This document shows positions 1 through 8,875 of a stretch of DNA of 64,000 bases, in pieces. Made by a program: the position numbers and the translations under genes. Below the pieces are notes generated by a model. It was not told the DNA's origin. It worked only from the letters and a program-made list of their open reading frames with translations, and made no database searches. How positions within the stretch are numbered: position 1 is the first letter of the stretch; the number at the start of each line of letters is the position of its first letter. The stretch is from assembly GCF_002778285.1 (NCBI RefSeq), contig NZ_NESM01000001.1:700529-764528 (forward strand), in the 5' to 3' direction. Source of the stretch: Limnohabitans sp. 15K. GTDB lineage: Bacteria > Pseudomonadota > Gammaproteobacteria > Burkholderiales > Burkholderiaceae_C.

Positions 1-354
1 AAACACGGCCTTGAGGTTGGTGTCGAGCACCGCATCCCAATCGTCGTCTTTCATGCGCATGGCCAAGGTGTCACGGGTGATGCCCGCGTTGTTGACCAAG
101 ACCTGCAGACCACCATGCTCTTTGACGATGGCGTCGATCAGGGCAGCGCCAGCCTCGGCGTCGTTCACGTTCAGGTTGGCACCTCGGCTACCAGGGAAGG
201 CCGAGAGGGCCTGGCTGATCTTGGCCGCACCATCGTCGCTGGTGGCAGTGCCAATGACCACAAAGCCTTGTTGGGCCAAATGCAGGGCAATCGATGCGCC
301 AATGCCACGGGACGCTCCCGTGACAAGGGCAACTTGTTTTTGTGCTTCGCTCAC
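1..354 (-). CDS. fabG: 3-oxoacyl-ACP reductase FabG (5' part, runs off window)
   Basis: Only the first 118 codons lie in the window; the rest is beyond base 1. The reading starts at a GTG (352-354) that overlaps the fabD stop by four bases, which points to translational coupling. The N-terminus shows the short-chain dehydrogenase NADPH-binding motif TGASRGIG and the conserved NNAG motif. FabG reduces 3-oxoacyl-ACP in the elongation cycle of type II fatty-acid synthesis in the cytoplasm. Its place after plsX-fabH-fabD is the classic order and acpP would be expected next. The identification rests on both motif and context. Confidence 0.95.
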   Translation of the reverse strand, partial: MSEAQKQVALVTGASRGIGASIALHLAQQGFVVIGTATSDDGAAKISQALSAFPGSRGANLNVNDAEAGAALIDAIVKEHGGLQVLVNNAGITRDTLAMRMKDDDWDAVLDTNLKAVF

Positions 355-1301
355 GAGAGGAGTCCTTTCACTTCAGCCAGGGTGGCGGGGTCGTACAGCG
401 CCACGCCGTTCAATTCAGCGTCGATGCGCTTGGTCATGCCCGCCAGCACTTTGCCGGGGCCGCATTCGACCAGGGTGCTCACGCCACGGGCCTTGATGGC
501 CTGCACACACTCCACCCAGCGCACTGGGCCAAAAGCCTGACGGTACAGCGCGTCACGGATGCGGTCGGCATCGGTTTCGATGGCCACATCGATGTTGTTG
601 AGCACCGGGATCTGCGGCGCGCCCAGGGTCAGTGTGGCCAGCTTCTCACGCAGTTTTTCAGCGGCAGGCTTCATCAGGCTGGAATGGAAAGGCGCCGACA
701 CTGGCAAGAGCAGCGCACGCTTGGCACCCAGGCCCTTGAGCACTTCACAAGCTTTGTCCACCGCCGCTTTGCTGCCCGCGATCACGGTTTGCGCGGCGTC
801 GTTGAAGTTCACGGCTTCCACCACTTCGGCGCTGCCCGCAGGAAATGTGGCCTGCGCTTCTTGGCAACCTGCAATGACTTTGTCCGAGGCTAAACCGAGA
901 ATGGCCGCCATCGCACCCACACCCACAGGAACGGCTTCTTGCATGGCTGCAGCGCGCAGGCGCACCAGCGGCGCGGCTTGCGTGAGCGTAAGCACGCCCG
1001 AAGCCACCAAGGCGCTGTACTCGCCCAGCGAATGACCGGCCACCACAGAAGGCTTTGCGCCGCCTTCGGCCAGCCAGGCGCGGTAAGCCGCCACGGCCGA
1101 CACCAGCATCACGGGCTGCGTGTTGGTGGTCATGGCCAGCGCTTCTTTGGGGCCTTCGTGGATCAGTTGGGCGATGTCTTCGCCCAGAGCGTCTGAGGCT
1201 TCTTTCAGGGTTTCGAGCACCACGGGGTGGTCGCCCCAGGCGTCCAGCATGCCCACCGATTGGGAGCCTTGACCGGGAAAAACAAAAGCAAATGAAGTCA
1301 T
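351..1301 (-). CDS. fabD: Malonyl-CoA:ACP transacylase FabD
   Basis: 316 residues, the usual length for FabD, which moves malonyl groups from CoA to acyl carrier protein. The N-terminus MTSFAFVFPGQGSQ carries the GQGSQ oxyanion motif and the nucleophile elbow GHSLGEYSAL is present. The open frame extends 16 codons further upstream, but family proteins begin just before FVFPGQGSQ, so I chose the ATG at 1299-1301. The stop overlaps the fabG start by four bases. It sits about 70 bases downstream of fabH in the same operon. Confidence 0.95.
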   Translation of the reverse strand: MTSFAFVFPGQGSQSVGMLDAWGDHPVVLETLKEASDALGEDIAQLIHEGPKEALAMTTNTQPVMLVSAVAAYRAWLAEGGAKPSVVAGHSLGEYSALVASGVLTLTQAAPLVRLRAAAMQEAVPVGVGAMAAILGLASDKVIAGCQEAQATFPAGSAEVVEAVNFNDAAQTVIAGSKAAVDKACEVLKGLGAKRALLLPVSAPFHSSLMKPAAEKLREKLATLTLGAPQIPVLNNIDVAIETDADRIRDALYRQAFGPVRWVECVQAIKARGVSTLVECGPGKVLAGMTKRIDAELNGVALYDPATLAEVKGLLS

Positions 1302-1370
1302 GTGCAAATTCTGTATCTGGAAAGAATCCGAGCAAGCGATGCCACGCATCGATGACCCGAGCCTGGCAAA

Positions 1371-2348
1371 TCAATAGCGAAGGAGTACGGAGCCCCAGGT
1401 GAAGCCGCCGCCCACACCTTCAAGCATGAGCATCTGCCCCCGCTGAATGCGACCATCGCGCACAGCGGTGTCAAGTGCCAGCGGAATCGAGGCGGCCGAG
1501 GTGTTGCCATGCTGGTCTACCGTCACCACCACCTTGTCAGCGCCGAGCTTGAGCTTCTTAGCGGTGCTTTGCATGATGCGGATGTTGGCTTGATGCGGGA
1601 TCAACCAGTCGATGTCCGCATCGGTCATATTGGCCTTGGCCAAGCTGGCACGCGCGGTTTCTTCGAGCACGCCCACCGCCAGCTTGAAGACGGCCTGGCC
1701 GTCCATCTTGAGCACAGGGTCACCCAAAATCGCACCCCGGTTGACGTGACCGGGCACGCACAGGATGTCCTTGTATTTGCCATCGGCATGCAAGTCGGTG
1801 GCCAAAATACCGGGTTGGTCCGAAGCTTCCAAAATGACCGCGCCTGCGCCGTCACCGAACAGCACACAAGTCGTGCGGTCCTTGAAGTCGAGGATGCGGC
1901 TGAACACTTCCGAGCCGATCACCAAAGCGCGCTTGGCTGAGCCGGACTGGATCATCGAATCGGCGATCGTCAGCGCGTAGATAAAGCCACTGCAAACCGC
2001 CTGAACGTCAAAAGCTGGACAACCGGCTGCGCCCAGTTTGTGCTGAACCATGGTGGCCACCGAGGGAAACACCATGTCGGGTGTGGACGTGGCCACAATG
2101 ATCAAATCGATGTCATGTGCCGTCAAACTTGCTGCAAGCAATGCTTGGCGAGCAGCTTCTGCTGCCAAGTCGCTGCAACCTTGGTGGTCAGCGGCAAAGT
2201 GGCGGGCACGGATGCCGGTCCGCTCCACGATCCAATCGTCGGAAGTTTCAACGCCTTGCTGAGCCAATTCGGCCGCCAGGTCGGCATTGCTCAGGCGGTT
2301 ATCAGGCAGGTAGCTGCCCGTGCCCAAAATGCGGGAGTAGATTCTCAT
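1371..2348 (-). CDS. fabH: 3-oxoacyl-ACP synthase III FabH
   Basis: 325 residues, full length for the condensing enzyme that starts fatty-acid synthesis by joining acetyl-CoA to malonyl-ACP. The catalytic triad is visible: Cys in [10 protein letters not shown], His in [10 protein letters not shown] and Asn in HGNTSAAS. The C-terminal [10 protein letters not shown] motif is typical. The ATG overlaps the plsX stop by four bases, so the two are probably translationally coupled. Confidence 0.96.
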   Translation of the reverse strand: MRIYSRILGTGSYLPDNRLSNADLAAELAQQGVETSDDWIVERTGIRARHFAADHQGCSDLAAEAARQALLAASLTAHDIDLIIVATSTPDMVFPSVATMVQHKLGAAGCPAFDVQAVCSGFIYALTIADSMIQSGSAKRALVIGSEVFSRILDFKDRTTCVLFGDGAGAVILEASDQPGILATDLHADGKYKDILCVPGHVNRGAILGDPVLKMDGQAVFKLAVGVLEETARASLAKANMTDADIDWLIPHQANIRIMQSTAKKLKLGADKVVVTVDQHGNTSAASIPLALDTAVRDGRIQRGQMLMLEGVGGGFTWGSVLLRY

Positions 2349-3409
2349 AAAGATGTGCTGACTGGCTCTGCCCGCCCTGCCTGCGCACCCATCAACAAAG
2401 GCGCAGCATGGGCAATGCGTTCACGAACACGTTCCAGCAGTTGGTTTTTGGAAGCATCATAAGCCCGGTTCAAGGCGGTCTCAAAAGCCACCTCATCGGC
2501 CGAACCGTGGCTCTTGAACACCAAACCACGCAAACCCAGCAAAGCCGCACCGTTGTAACGGCGATGGTCCACGCGATTTTTAAAAGCTGTTAACACCGGA
2601 TAGGCCAAAATCGCGACAATTTTCGTGAAGATATTGCGTGAAAACTCATTTTTCAGGAAGCCGCTGATCATGGTGGCCAAACCTTCGCTGGCTTTGAGCG
2701 CCACATTGCCCACAAAGCCATCACAGACCACGATGTCGACGGTGCCCTTGAAAATATCGTTGCCTTCCACATTGCCGTGAAAGTTCAAATCACCGTTATT
2801 GGCCGCAAATCGCAACAATTCACCAGATTTTTTGATGATTTCATTGCCTTTGATGGCTTCTTCACCGATGTTCAGTAAACCAACCGTCGGCTGTTCCTTG
2901 TTCTGCAACACAGACACCAGCGCTGAACCCATCACCGCAAATTGGAGCAAATGCTCGGGCGAGCAGTCGACATTGGCACCCAAATCCAGCATGGTGGTAC
3001 CGCCACCCTTGAAATTGGGCATCTGACCCGCGATAGCAGGACGGTCAATACCATCCATGGTTTTGAGCACATAACGAGCAATGGCCATCAAGGCCCCCGT
3101 GTTACCAGCCGACACCGCCGCGGACGCTTTGCCATCTCGCACTTGCTCAATGGCCAAGCGCATGGAAGAGTCTTTCTTCTTGCGCAAAGCCACTTCCAGC
3201 GGATCGTCCATTTCGACCACTTCAGAGGCAGCCACCACCTCAGCGCGGGGATCGATGAAGGAGGACAAGGCCTCCGTACGCCCCACCAACAGCAGACGGG
3301 CATCAGGGTGTTTGGCTAAAAAATGTCGGCAAGCCGCCAGCGTGACGCGGGGACCGTGGTCGCCGCCCATGCAATCGACTGCCAGTGTGATCGGGTTGGG
3401 CGAGGTCAT
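2345..3409 (-). CDS. plsX: Phosphate acyltransferase PlsX
   Basis: 354 residues. PlsX converts acyl-ACP to acyl-phosphate for phosphatidic-acid synthesis and is a peripheral membrane enzyme. The N-terminal [11 protein letters not shown] motif is diagnostic, and the central segment with SAGNTGALM and [12 protein letters not shown] is typical of the family. It lies between rpmF upstream and fabH downstream, the conserved beta-proteobacterial order. A hairpin with a T-tract precedes it and may attenuate read-through from rpmF. Confidence 0.96.
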   Translation of the reverse strand: MTSPNPITLAVDCMGGDHGPRVTLAACRHFLAKHPDARLLLVGRTEALSSFIDPRAEVVAASEVVEMDDPLEVALRKKKDSSMRLAIEQVRDGKASAAVSAGNTGALMAIARYVLKTMDGIDRPAIAGQMPNFKGGGTTMLDLGANVDCSPEHLLQFAVMGSALVSVLQNKEQPTVGLLNIGEEAIKGNEIIKKSGELLRFAANNGDLNFHGNVEGNDIFKGTVDIVVCDGFVGNVALKASEGLATMISGFLKNEFSRNIFTKIVAILAYPVLTAFKNRVDHRRYNGAALLGLRGLVFKSHGSADEVAFETALNRAYDASKNQLLERVRERIAHAAPLLMGAQAGRAEPVSTSL

Positions 3410-3450
3410 GCAATCCTAAAGCTCAAAACCGTGAATGAATTCAAAGCCAT

Positions 3451-3492
3451 AAAAACAAAAGCCCGAGGCTACTTGTAAAAGTAGCGCCGGGC
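3451..3492 (-). terminator. Hairpin plus T-tract between rpmF and plsX
   Basis: Bases 3461-3492 form an inverted repeat with 14-base arms, two internal mismatches and a GTAA-type loop. Read on the minus strand it is followed by a T-rich run (complement of 3451-3460). This is the shape of an intrinsic terminator or attenuator placed between rpmF and plsX, genes normally co-transcribed. Partial termination is an inference. Confidence 0.6.
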
Positions 3493-3518
3493 CTCTTGAG
3501 GCTTGGGGCTGACGCCGA

Positions 3519-3701
3519 TCAGGCTTCGGATTTGTTTTTCAACACTTGGCGACCACGGTAAAAACCGTTGGGGCTGATGTGGTGACGCAGGTGGATTTCA
3601 CCAGTTGTAGGCTCCACAGCGATGCCCGGCACGTTCAGGGCATTGTGCGAACGGTGCATACCGCGCTTGGAAGGCGACTTTTTGTTTTGCTGAACAGCCA
3701 T
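3519..3701 (-). CDS. rpmF: 50S ribosomal protein L32
   Basis: 60 residues with the N-terminal [17 protein letters not shown] sequence typical of bacterial L32, and with HH and NGFYRG further on. The protein is a small basic component of the large ribosomal subunit. The zinc-binding cysteines of some L32 proteins are absent, as is common in beta-proteobacteria. It sits between yceD and plsX, as in many proteobacteria. Confidence 0.97.
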   Translation of the reverse strand: MAVQQNKKSPSKRGMHRSHNALNVPGIAVEPTTGEIHLRHHISPNGFYRGRQVLKNKSEA

Positions 3702-3839
3702 GATGGCTCCTTGGAAGCTTGGAGGCCGCGCAAATGAAAACGCAGCTTCTGGTTGATGAGAATGTCGCTCAGCATCACTGAGCGAAGCCGTCGATTATAG
3801 CCTAAGACCAAGCCCAAAGAAAGTGGCTTGGGTTTGCAC

Positions 3840-4388
3840 TCACTTGTTTGAACCTGTTTTAAGGCCTGCCAAAACGCCAAAGGGGTTGGGCCGCTCGGCA
3901 GCCACTTCAAATTCAGGGTCCACAGCGGACATGGGAACCGCTTCAGGGCAAACCTCGTGCAAGGGAACCAGCGGCAAAGACAAAATCAATTCATCCTCGA
4001 CCAGTGCCAAAGCATCAAAGTCACGGCTGATGACCAAAATATCCTCTTCCGCCTCATCGTCCAGTGCGGCGGCAGTGGCCTCGTCGGCCACAAACCGAAA
4101 CGAACGCTCGGCTTCTACCGTCTCTAAAACCGGCGTCAGGCAACGCTGGCACTGCATGGGCAGTTGCACCGAGGCGCGCAAGTCCAGCCAAATTTGGTCT
4201 GCGCCACCTGACTGAGCCACTGTTCGACCTTCCAATTGCCAAACCACGGCACCGCCGGTCAGGGTGTCGCCATGCTGCTCAGAGGCCAAACGGGGCCAAT
4301 CGGCCAGGATGCCCTCTCCTTGAAGATTGACGGCATCACGGGCAAAAGCCAGCACATCCAAATGTTGGGGGTCTATTTTTTTTTCCAT
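3840..4388 (-). CDS. yceD: YceD family protein (DUF177)
   Basis: 182 residues. The central CQRC segment followed by an acidic stretch (EEDILVI) and a later LPLVPLHE segment is the DUF177/YceD pattern. YceD is found next to rpmF in most bacteria and has been linked to 23S rRNA or ribosome biogenesis, though its mechanism is not settled. It is the most upstream gene of the rpmF-plsX-fab run here. The start ATG (4386-4388) follows closely on the divergent maf gene. Confidence 0.88.
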   Translation of the reverse strand: MEKKIDPQHLDVLAFARDAVNLQGEGILADWPRLASEQHGDTLTGGAVVWQLEGRTVAQSGGADQIWLDLRASVQLPMQCQRCLTPVLETVEAERSFRFVADEATAAALDDEAEEDILVISRDFDALALVEDELILSLPLVPLHEVCPEAVPMSAVDPEFEVAAERPNPFGVLAGLKTGSNK

Positions 4389-4419
4389 GCCCGCAGTGTA
4401 AGAGAATCACCCATCTGAA

Positions 4420-5049
4420 TTGACTGGGAATTGCACTTTGACACCGACAGCAGACGCCTCGACCGCTTCGCCACGCTCCGTGGTGCTGGGCTCAACCTCG
4501 CGCTACCGCCGGGAATTGATGGAACGCCTGCGTGTGCCCTTCACAGTTGCGGCGCCGCATGTGGACGAAACGCCTTGGCCCGGCGAAGCCCCGAAAACTC
4601 TGGCACTGCGGCTGGCTTTGGCCAAGGCCCAAGCTGTGGCTGCCCTGCACCCCGAAGCGGTGGTCATTGGTTCGGACCAAGTGGCCGATTTGGCGGGCCA
4701 ACCACTGGGCAAGCCCGGTGAACACGAGCGCGCCGTGGCCCAACTGCGCCAAATGCGCGGCCAGACGGTGATTTTCCAGACTGCATTGGCCGTGGTCTGT
4801 TTGGCCACAGGCTTTGAACAAGTCGACTTGGCCGAGGTTCGTGTGGTTTTCCGCGATTTGAGCGACGACGAGATCGAGGCGTATTTGCAGGCCGAAAAGC
4901 CCTACGACTGTGCAGGCAGCGCCAAAAGCGAAGGCTTAGGGATTGCCCTGCTCGAATCCATCGACAACGACGATCCAACCGCCCTCATTGGGCTGCCGCT
5001 GATCCGTACCGCCCGAATGCTGCGACAAGCTGGAGTGAAATTACTGTGA
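4420..5049 (+). CDS. Maf-family nucleoside triphosphate pyrophosphatase (YceF-like)
   Basis: About 209 residues. The LGSTSRYRRELMERL start motif, the DETPWPGE segment and IGSDQVADL are hallmarks of the Maf family, and the context beside yceD/rpmF matches E. coli YceF, which acts on 7-methyl-GTP. Members remove pyrophosphate from modified nucleotides. The start is uncertain: the listed start is a TTG at 4420 and another TTG lies at 4438; neither has a strong ribosome-binding site. The stop overlaps the next gene by four bases. Confidence 0.85.
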   Translation: MTGNCTLTPTADASTASPRSVVLGSTSRYRRELMERLRVPFTVAAPHVDETPWPGEAPKTLALRLALAKAQAVAALHPEAVVIGSDQVADLAGQPLGKPGEHERAVAQLRQMRGQTVIFQTALAVVCLATGFEQVDLAEVRVVFRDLSDDEIEAYLQAEKPYDCAGSAKSEGLGIALLESIDNDDPTALIGLPLIRTARMLRQAGVKLL

Positions 5050-5819
5050 ACACCTCCAAGCCACTCAAAGGCCGCCTGTTTTTGGTGCCCACGCCACTGG
5101 ACTTTGGCTGCACCGAACAAGCACCCATCACCGACGTGCTGCCCACCCTCACCTTGGCCACGGCGGCCAACATCCAGCATTGGGTCTGCGAAAACGCCAA
5201 AAGCACCCGCGCCTTTTTGAAGCGTGTGGGTGAAACCCACCCCTTGATCGCACCCCTGGCCGAACAAACCATCACCGAATTGCCTCGCCATGTGCACAAA
5301 AAAGGCGACCACCAATCGGGTTTTGATGGCAAACCTTTGTTGGCTGCGGCACTGCAAGGACAGGATGTGGGCTTGGTGAGCGAAGCGGGTATGCCCGCGG
5401 TGGCCGACCCCGGCAGCTCGGTGGTGCGTGGCGCACACGATCTGGGCATCGCCGTGGTGCCACTGGTCGGCCCGGTATCGTTGTTGTTGGCTTTGGCTGC
5501 CAGCGGCCTGAACGGCCAAAACTTTGCCTTTGTGGGTTACCTGCCGCAAGATGCCGCTGAGCGAGCGGCCCGGCTGAAACAGCTGGAATCTCTGGCCCTC
5601 AAAACCGGCCAGACCCAGTTGTGGATCGAAACCCCTTACCGCAACGCAGCCATGCTCAGCGGTTTGCTGCAGAGCCTGAATGCCAACACGCGCCTGGCCA
5701 TCGCCAGCGGCTTGACCTTGCCGTCAGTCAGCACCCAAAGCCACAGCGTGTCGCAATGGAAAAAGGGCCTCAAAGGCCCTGATGGTCACACGCCTGCGGT
5801 TTACGCCATCGGGCCTTGA
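5046..5819 (+). CDS. SAM-dependent tetrapyrrole-methylase-family methyltransferase (RsmI-like)
   Basis: 257 residues beginning at a GTG that overlaps the maf stop (GTGA), so the pair is probably coupled. The N-terminal GRLFLVPTPLDF and the SEAGMPAVADPGSSVV segment match the RsmI/tetrapyrrole-methylase fold. It differs from canonical RsmI, which starts with LYVVATPIGN and methylates C1402 of 16S rRNA, so it is better described as a paralogous family member common in Burkholderiales. The substrate is unknown. Confidence 0.8.
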   Translation: MNTSKPLKGRLFLVPTPLDFGCTEQAPITDVLPTLTLATAANIQHWVCENAKSTRAFLKRVGETHPLIAPLAEQTITELPRHVHKKGDHQSGFDGKPLLAAALQGQDVGLVSEAGMPAVADPGSSVVRGAHDLGIAVVPLVGPVSLLLALAASGLNGQNFAFVGYLPQDAAERAARLKQLESLALKTGQTQLWIETPYRNAAMLSGLLQSLNANTRLAIASGLTLPSVSTQSHSVSQWKKGLKGPDGHTPAVYAIGP

Positions 5820-5840
5820 GAAGCTGCTCGGCCTTTCGCC

Positions 5841-6836
5841 TCAGCGCAGACCCGTGCTGCTGCGCAAGGCACGGACCGAGCCCTCTCCGACCGCAGCACC
5901 AAAGCGCTTGACCAAGCGCTCGGCCACGTTTTCACGCTGCGTGTAATCGATCACATCTGGCGCTTTGACCACTTCACGGGCCACGCCGTCCAGGCTGCCC
6001 AGGCTGTCGGCCAAACCCAGGTCCACCGCCTGCTGGCCACTCCAGAACAAACCACTGAACATTTCCGGGGTTTCTTTCAGGCGATCGCCACGGCCTTTTT
6101 TGACCACTTCGATGAACTGCTTGTGAATTTGGTCCAGCATCGCCTGGGCATGCTTGCGCTGAGGTTCGGTTTGTGGACTGAACGGGTCCAGAAAACCCTT
6201 GTTGGCACCCGCCGTCATCAGGCGACGCTCCACGCCCAACTTGTTCATCAACTCGGTGAAACCAAAGCCGTCCATCAACACACCAATGCTGCCCACAATG
6301 CTGGCTTTGTCTACGTAGATTTGGTCTGTCGCTGCCGCAATGTAGTAAGCGGCTGAGGCACAGGACTCCTCGACCACCGCATAAATCGGCTTGTTGTGCA
6401 AAGCACGCAAACGGACAATCTCATCGTTGATCAGGCCCGCCTGAACCGGACTGCCGCCGGGAGAATTGATCAGCAAAACCAAGGCTTGCGAGCCCGAGTC
6501 TTCCAACGCAAGGCGCATGGACGACATGACGTTTTCAGCACTGGCTTCGGTTTCAGAACCAATTTCACCCACGATCGACACCATGGCCGTGTGCGGCAAG
6601 CTGGGGTTGATGGTGGTCGATCTGTAGCTGAACAGCTGCCAAAAGATCCCCGCCAAAAGCACCAACCAGGCCAAACGCAAACCCACTTTCCATCGGCGTG
6701 CGGTTTTTTGTTCGTTCAAATTGGCAAAGGCCAAGCGCTCCAAAGTTTGGCGCTCCCACCCCGCATCGGTGCCCGATGTGGTTCTGGCTTTTTCTGGGGA
6801 GGCTGAGGCGGACGCGAGGTCCTGGGGGTCTTGCAT
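5841..6836 (-). CDS. sppA: Signal peptide peptidase SppA-type S49 protease
   Basis: 331 residues from the ATG at 6834-6836; the frame also has a TTG at 6842 that overlaps the stop of the Rieske gene. A single membrane segment is visible at about residues 50-70, after a charged cytoplasmic tail. The LLINSPGGSPVQAG and EESCASAAYYIAAATDQIYVD segments are the S49 signature, with the nucleophilic Ser in SCASAAYY. The length matches the short, single-repeat form. These proteases degrade cleaved signal peptides in the membrane. Confidence 0.9.
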   Translation of the reverse strand: MQDPQDLASASASPEKARTTSGTDAGWERQTLERLAFANLNEQKTARRWKVGLRLAWLVLLAGIFWQLFSYRSTTINPSLPHTAMVSIVGEIGSETEASAENVMSSMRLALEDSGSQALVLLINSPGGSPVQAGLINDEIVRLRALHNKPIYAVVEESCASAAYYIAAATDQIYVDKASIVGSIGVLMDGFGFTELMNKLGVERRLMTAGANKGFLDPFSPQTEPQRKHAQAMLDQIHKQFIEVVKKGRGDRLKETPEMFSGLFWSGQQAVDLGLADSLGSLDGVAREVVKAPDVIDYTQRENVAERLVKRFGAAVGEGSVRALRSSTGLR

Positions 6837-6838
6837 GG

Positions 6839-7204
6839 TCAAAATTCAAGCGGTTTTAAGTTGTAGGCAGTATGCCAGTGAACCACGCCGTCCTGCTCTG
6901 AAAGGTCTATTTTGACCAGCCCTCCACGGCATGGCCCGCCAGAACAGGCACCGGTATCGGGCTGGTAGGTGGCGCCGTGCGTGGCGCACATGAGCCACCG
7001 CCCTGTGTCGTCATAGAACCGATCGGGCTGGTAATCCATCTCCATGGCCACATGGGTGCAGCGGTTCAGATAAGCATGCACCTGACCTTGGTAGCGAACT
7101 GCAAAGGCCCGGCAGGTCTGCCCGGCATACACGATGTCAAAAGGTACTGCGCGACCACCGTTGGCCAAGTCAGTGCTGTTGCACAAAGGGACCGTGGCTT
7201 CCAT
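6839..7204 (-). CDS. Rieske [2Fe-2S] domain protein
   Basis: 121 residues. The cluster ligands are visible as CTHVAMEMD and, 19-20 residues later, CATHGATYQPDTG, the two C-x-H boxes of a Rieske ferredoxin. The frame can be extended to a TTG at 7222, but an AAGGA box lies at the right distance before the ATG at 7202-7204. It probably serves as a small soluble electron carrier; its partner is unknown. It is packed between the HAD phosphatase and sppA genes. Confidence 0.85.
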   Translation of the reverse strand: MEATVPLCNSTDLANGGRAVPFDIVYAGQTCRAFAVRYQGQVHAYLNRCTHVAMEMDYQPDRFYDDTGRWLMCATHGATYQPDTGACSGGPCRGGLVKIDLSEQDGVVHWHTAYNLKPLEF

Positions 7205-7218
7205 GAGCAATCCTTGCG

Positions 7219-7887
7219 TCAAGCGTGTTGCAACAACCAGTCGTGCAAATCCTGCACGCTGTGCGCCACATGGCGCGGCTTCAGGGCATGAAAGACATCA
7301 GGCTCATGCGCCCCGTAGCTCACCCCCACGCTGGCGCAACCCGCGTTCAGCGCCATTTGCAGGTCGTGCGTGGTGTCGCCAATCATCAAAGTGCGCTCAG
7401 GATCGACACCAAACTCACACATCAATTCATGAAGCATCAGGGGGTTGGGTTTGCCAGCCGTTTCATCGGCGGTGCGCGAGCCATCGAACACGCCGCGCAG
7501 CTCCACCGCATGCAAAACCTCGTTCAGGCCTTGGCGGCTTTTGCCAGTGGCCACCGTGAGCCAGTGGTGCCGGGCTTTGAGGGCGTCGAGCAAGGGCAAC
7601 ACCCCCTCAAACAGGCTGATGTCGTTTTGGTGCTGAATGTAGTGGTGGCGATAGCGTTCACCCAAAGCGGGGTACTTGTCTTTCGGAACATCTGGCGCGG
7701 CATGGGCCAGCGCTGGCATCAACGCCATGCCGATCACATAAGAGGCGGCTTCGCGCGTAGGCTCCTGACCGCCCACATCCACCACCGCACGTTGGATGCA
7801 GCGGGTGATGATGGCGGTGGAGTCGAACAGCGTGCCATCCCAATCGAAGGCAATCAGATCAAACTGGCGGGGTCTTGAGTTGGGCAT
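7219..7887 (-). CDS. HAD-family phosphatase (phosphoglycolate phosphatase-like)
   Basis: 222 residues. Motif I is FDWDGTLFDS with the nucleophilic Asp, a cap domain follows, motif III is near GKPNP, and motif IV is MIGDTTHDLQMA. This is the Gph/PGP-like subgroup that hydrolyses small phosphate esters; the exact substrate cannot be read. The ATG at 7885-7887 lies inside the 3' end of rluC, a 29-base overlap that suggests co-expression. Confidence 0.85.
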   Translation of the reverse strand: MPNSRPRQFDLIAFDWDGTLFDSTAIITRCIQRAVVDVGGQEPTREAASYVIGMALMPALAHAAPDVPKDKYPALGERYRHHYIQHQNDISLFEGVLPLLDALKARHHWLTVATGKSRQGLNEVLHAVELRGVFDGSRTADETAGKPNPLMLHELMCEFGVDPERTLMIGDTTHDLQMALNAGCASVGVSYGAHEPDVFHALKPRHVAHSVQDLHDWLLQHA

Positions 7888-8875
7888 GGTCTACGTATGC
7901 TTTTAAATCAGGGGGTAAATCGGCTTGAAGGGCCACACGCTCAGCGGACACCGGGTGGTTGAATTGCAAGCGCCAGGCGTGCAAAAACATGCGTTTGAGG
8001 CCAGGGCCCGAGCTGGGTTTGAGCAATTGCCGGTTCCAGTCAAAGTCCCCATATTTGTCATCTCCCGCGATCGGGTGCCCTTGGGCCGACAAATGCACCC
8101 GGATTTGGTGGGTGCGCCCAGTTTTGATGGTGACCTCTAATAATGAAGCACCCGGTAGCCGCTGCGCCACTTTGACCAAGGTGATGGAACGCATGCCATC
8201 CAGGTCATCTGCCGTGGTCACGCGCACGCGGCGCTCGCCCTCTTGCCCGTCTTTCCCGGGCAAAAGGTATTTGTGCAAAGGCTGGTCAATCACCTTGAGC
8301 TTGGCTGGCCAATCGCCTTTGACCAGAGCCAGATAGGTTTTGCCTGTCTCGCGCTCTCGAAACTGGTCTTGCAGGTGCTTGAGTGCGCTGCGTTTTTTGG
8401 CCACCAACAAAATCCCACTGGTGTCGCGGTCCAATCGGTGCACCAATTCCAGCAATTTGGCTTGTGGGCGGGCCTGTCGCAACTGCTCGATCACGCCAAA
8501 GCTCACCCCGGAGCCACCATGTACCGCCACCCCGGAAGGTTTGTCGATCGCCATCAGGCAGTCGTCTTCCATCAGCAGGGGAAATTCACGGCTGGGCGCG
8601 GGGTTCGCGGCCTTTTCTGCCACTTTCTCAGAAATGCGCACGGGGGGCACACGCACTTGGTCACCGGTTTGAACCCGTGTCTCGGCGGCGGCGCGTCCTT
8701 TGTTGATGCGCACTTCGCCGCTGCGGATGATGCGATAGACATGCGTTTTGGGTACGCCCTTCAAATGACGCATCAAAAAGTTGTCTAAACGCTGCCCAGC
8801 CGACTCTTCGTCCACCACCAAGCTTTTGACGGCAGGCGCGGCACTGTCGGACTTGGCCCCTATAATGTGATTCAC
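7859..8875 (-). CDS. rluC: 23S rRNA pseudouridine synthase RluC
   Basis: 338 residues. An N-terminal S4 RNA-binding domain (GQRLDNFLMRHLKGVPKTHVYR) is followed by the RluA-family catalytic motif HRLDRDTSG with the essential Asp, and GRTHQIRVH near the end. RluC isomerises uridines 955, 2504 and 2580 of 23S rRNA in E. coli. The proposed start is a GTG with no clear ribosome-binding site, so the true start may be slightly downstream. It is divergent from rne, as in E. coli. Confidence 0.9.
   Translation of the reverse strand: MNHIIGAKSDSAAPAVKSLVVDEESAGQRLDNFLMRHLKGVPKTHVYRIIRSGEVRINKGRAAAETRVQTGDQVRVPPVRISEKVAEKAANPAPSREFPLLMEDDCLMAIDKPSGVAVHGGSGVSFGVIEQLRQARPQAKLLELVHRLDRDTSGILLVAKKRSALKHLQDQFRERETGKTYLALVKGDWPAKLKVIDQPLHKYLLPGKDGQEGERRVRVTTADDLDGMRSITLVKVAQRLPGASLLEVTIKTGRTHQIRVHLSAQGHPIAGDDKYGDFDWNRQLLKPSSGPGLKRMFLHAWRLQFNHPVSAERVALQADLPPDLKAYVDHAQLKTPPV
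8861..8866 (+). promoter_or_regulatory. Candidate -10 box for rne
   Basis: A perfect TATAAT stands at 8861-8866 on the plus strand, just inside the rluC start. No good -35 hexamer is seen at 16-18 bases, so the call is tentative. If used, transcription would begin near 8873 and the rne leader would be about 590 bases long. Confidence 0.3.
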
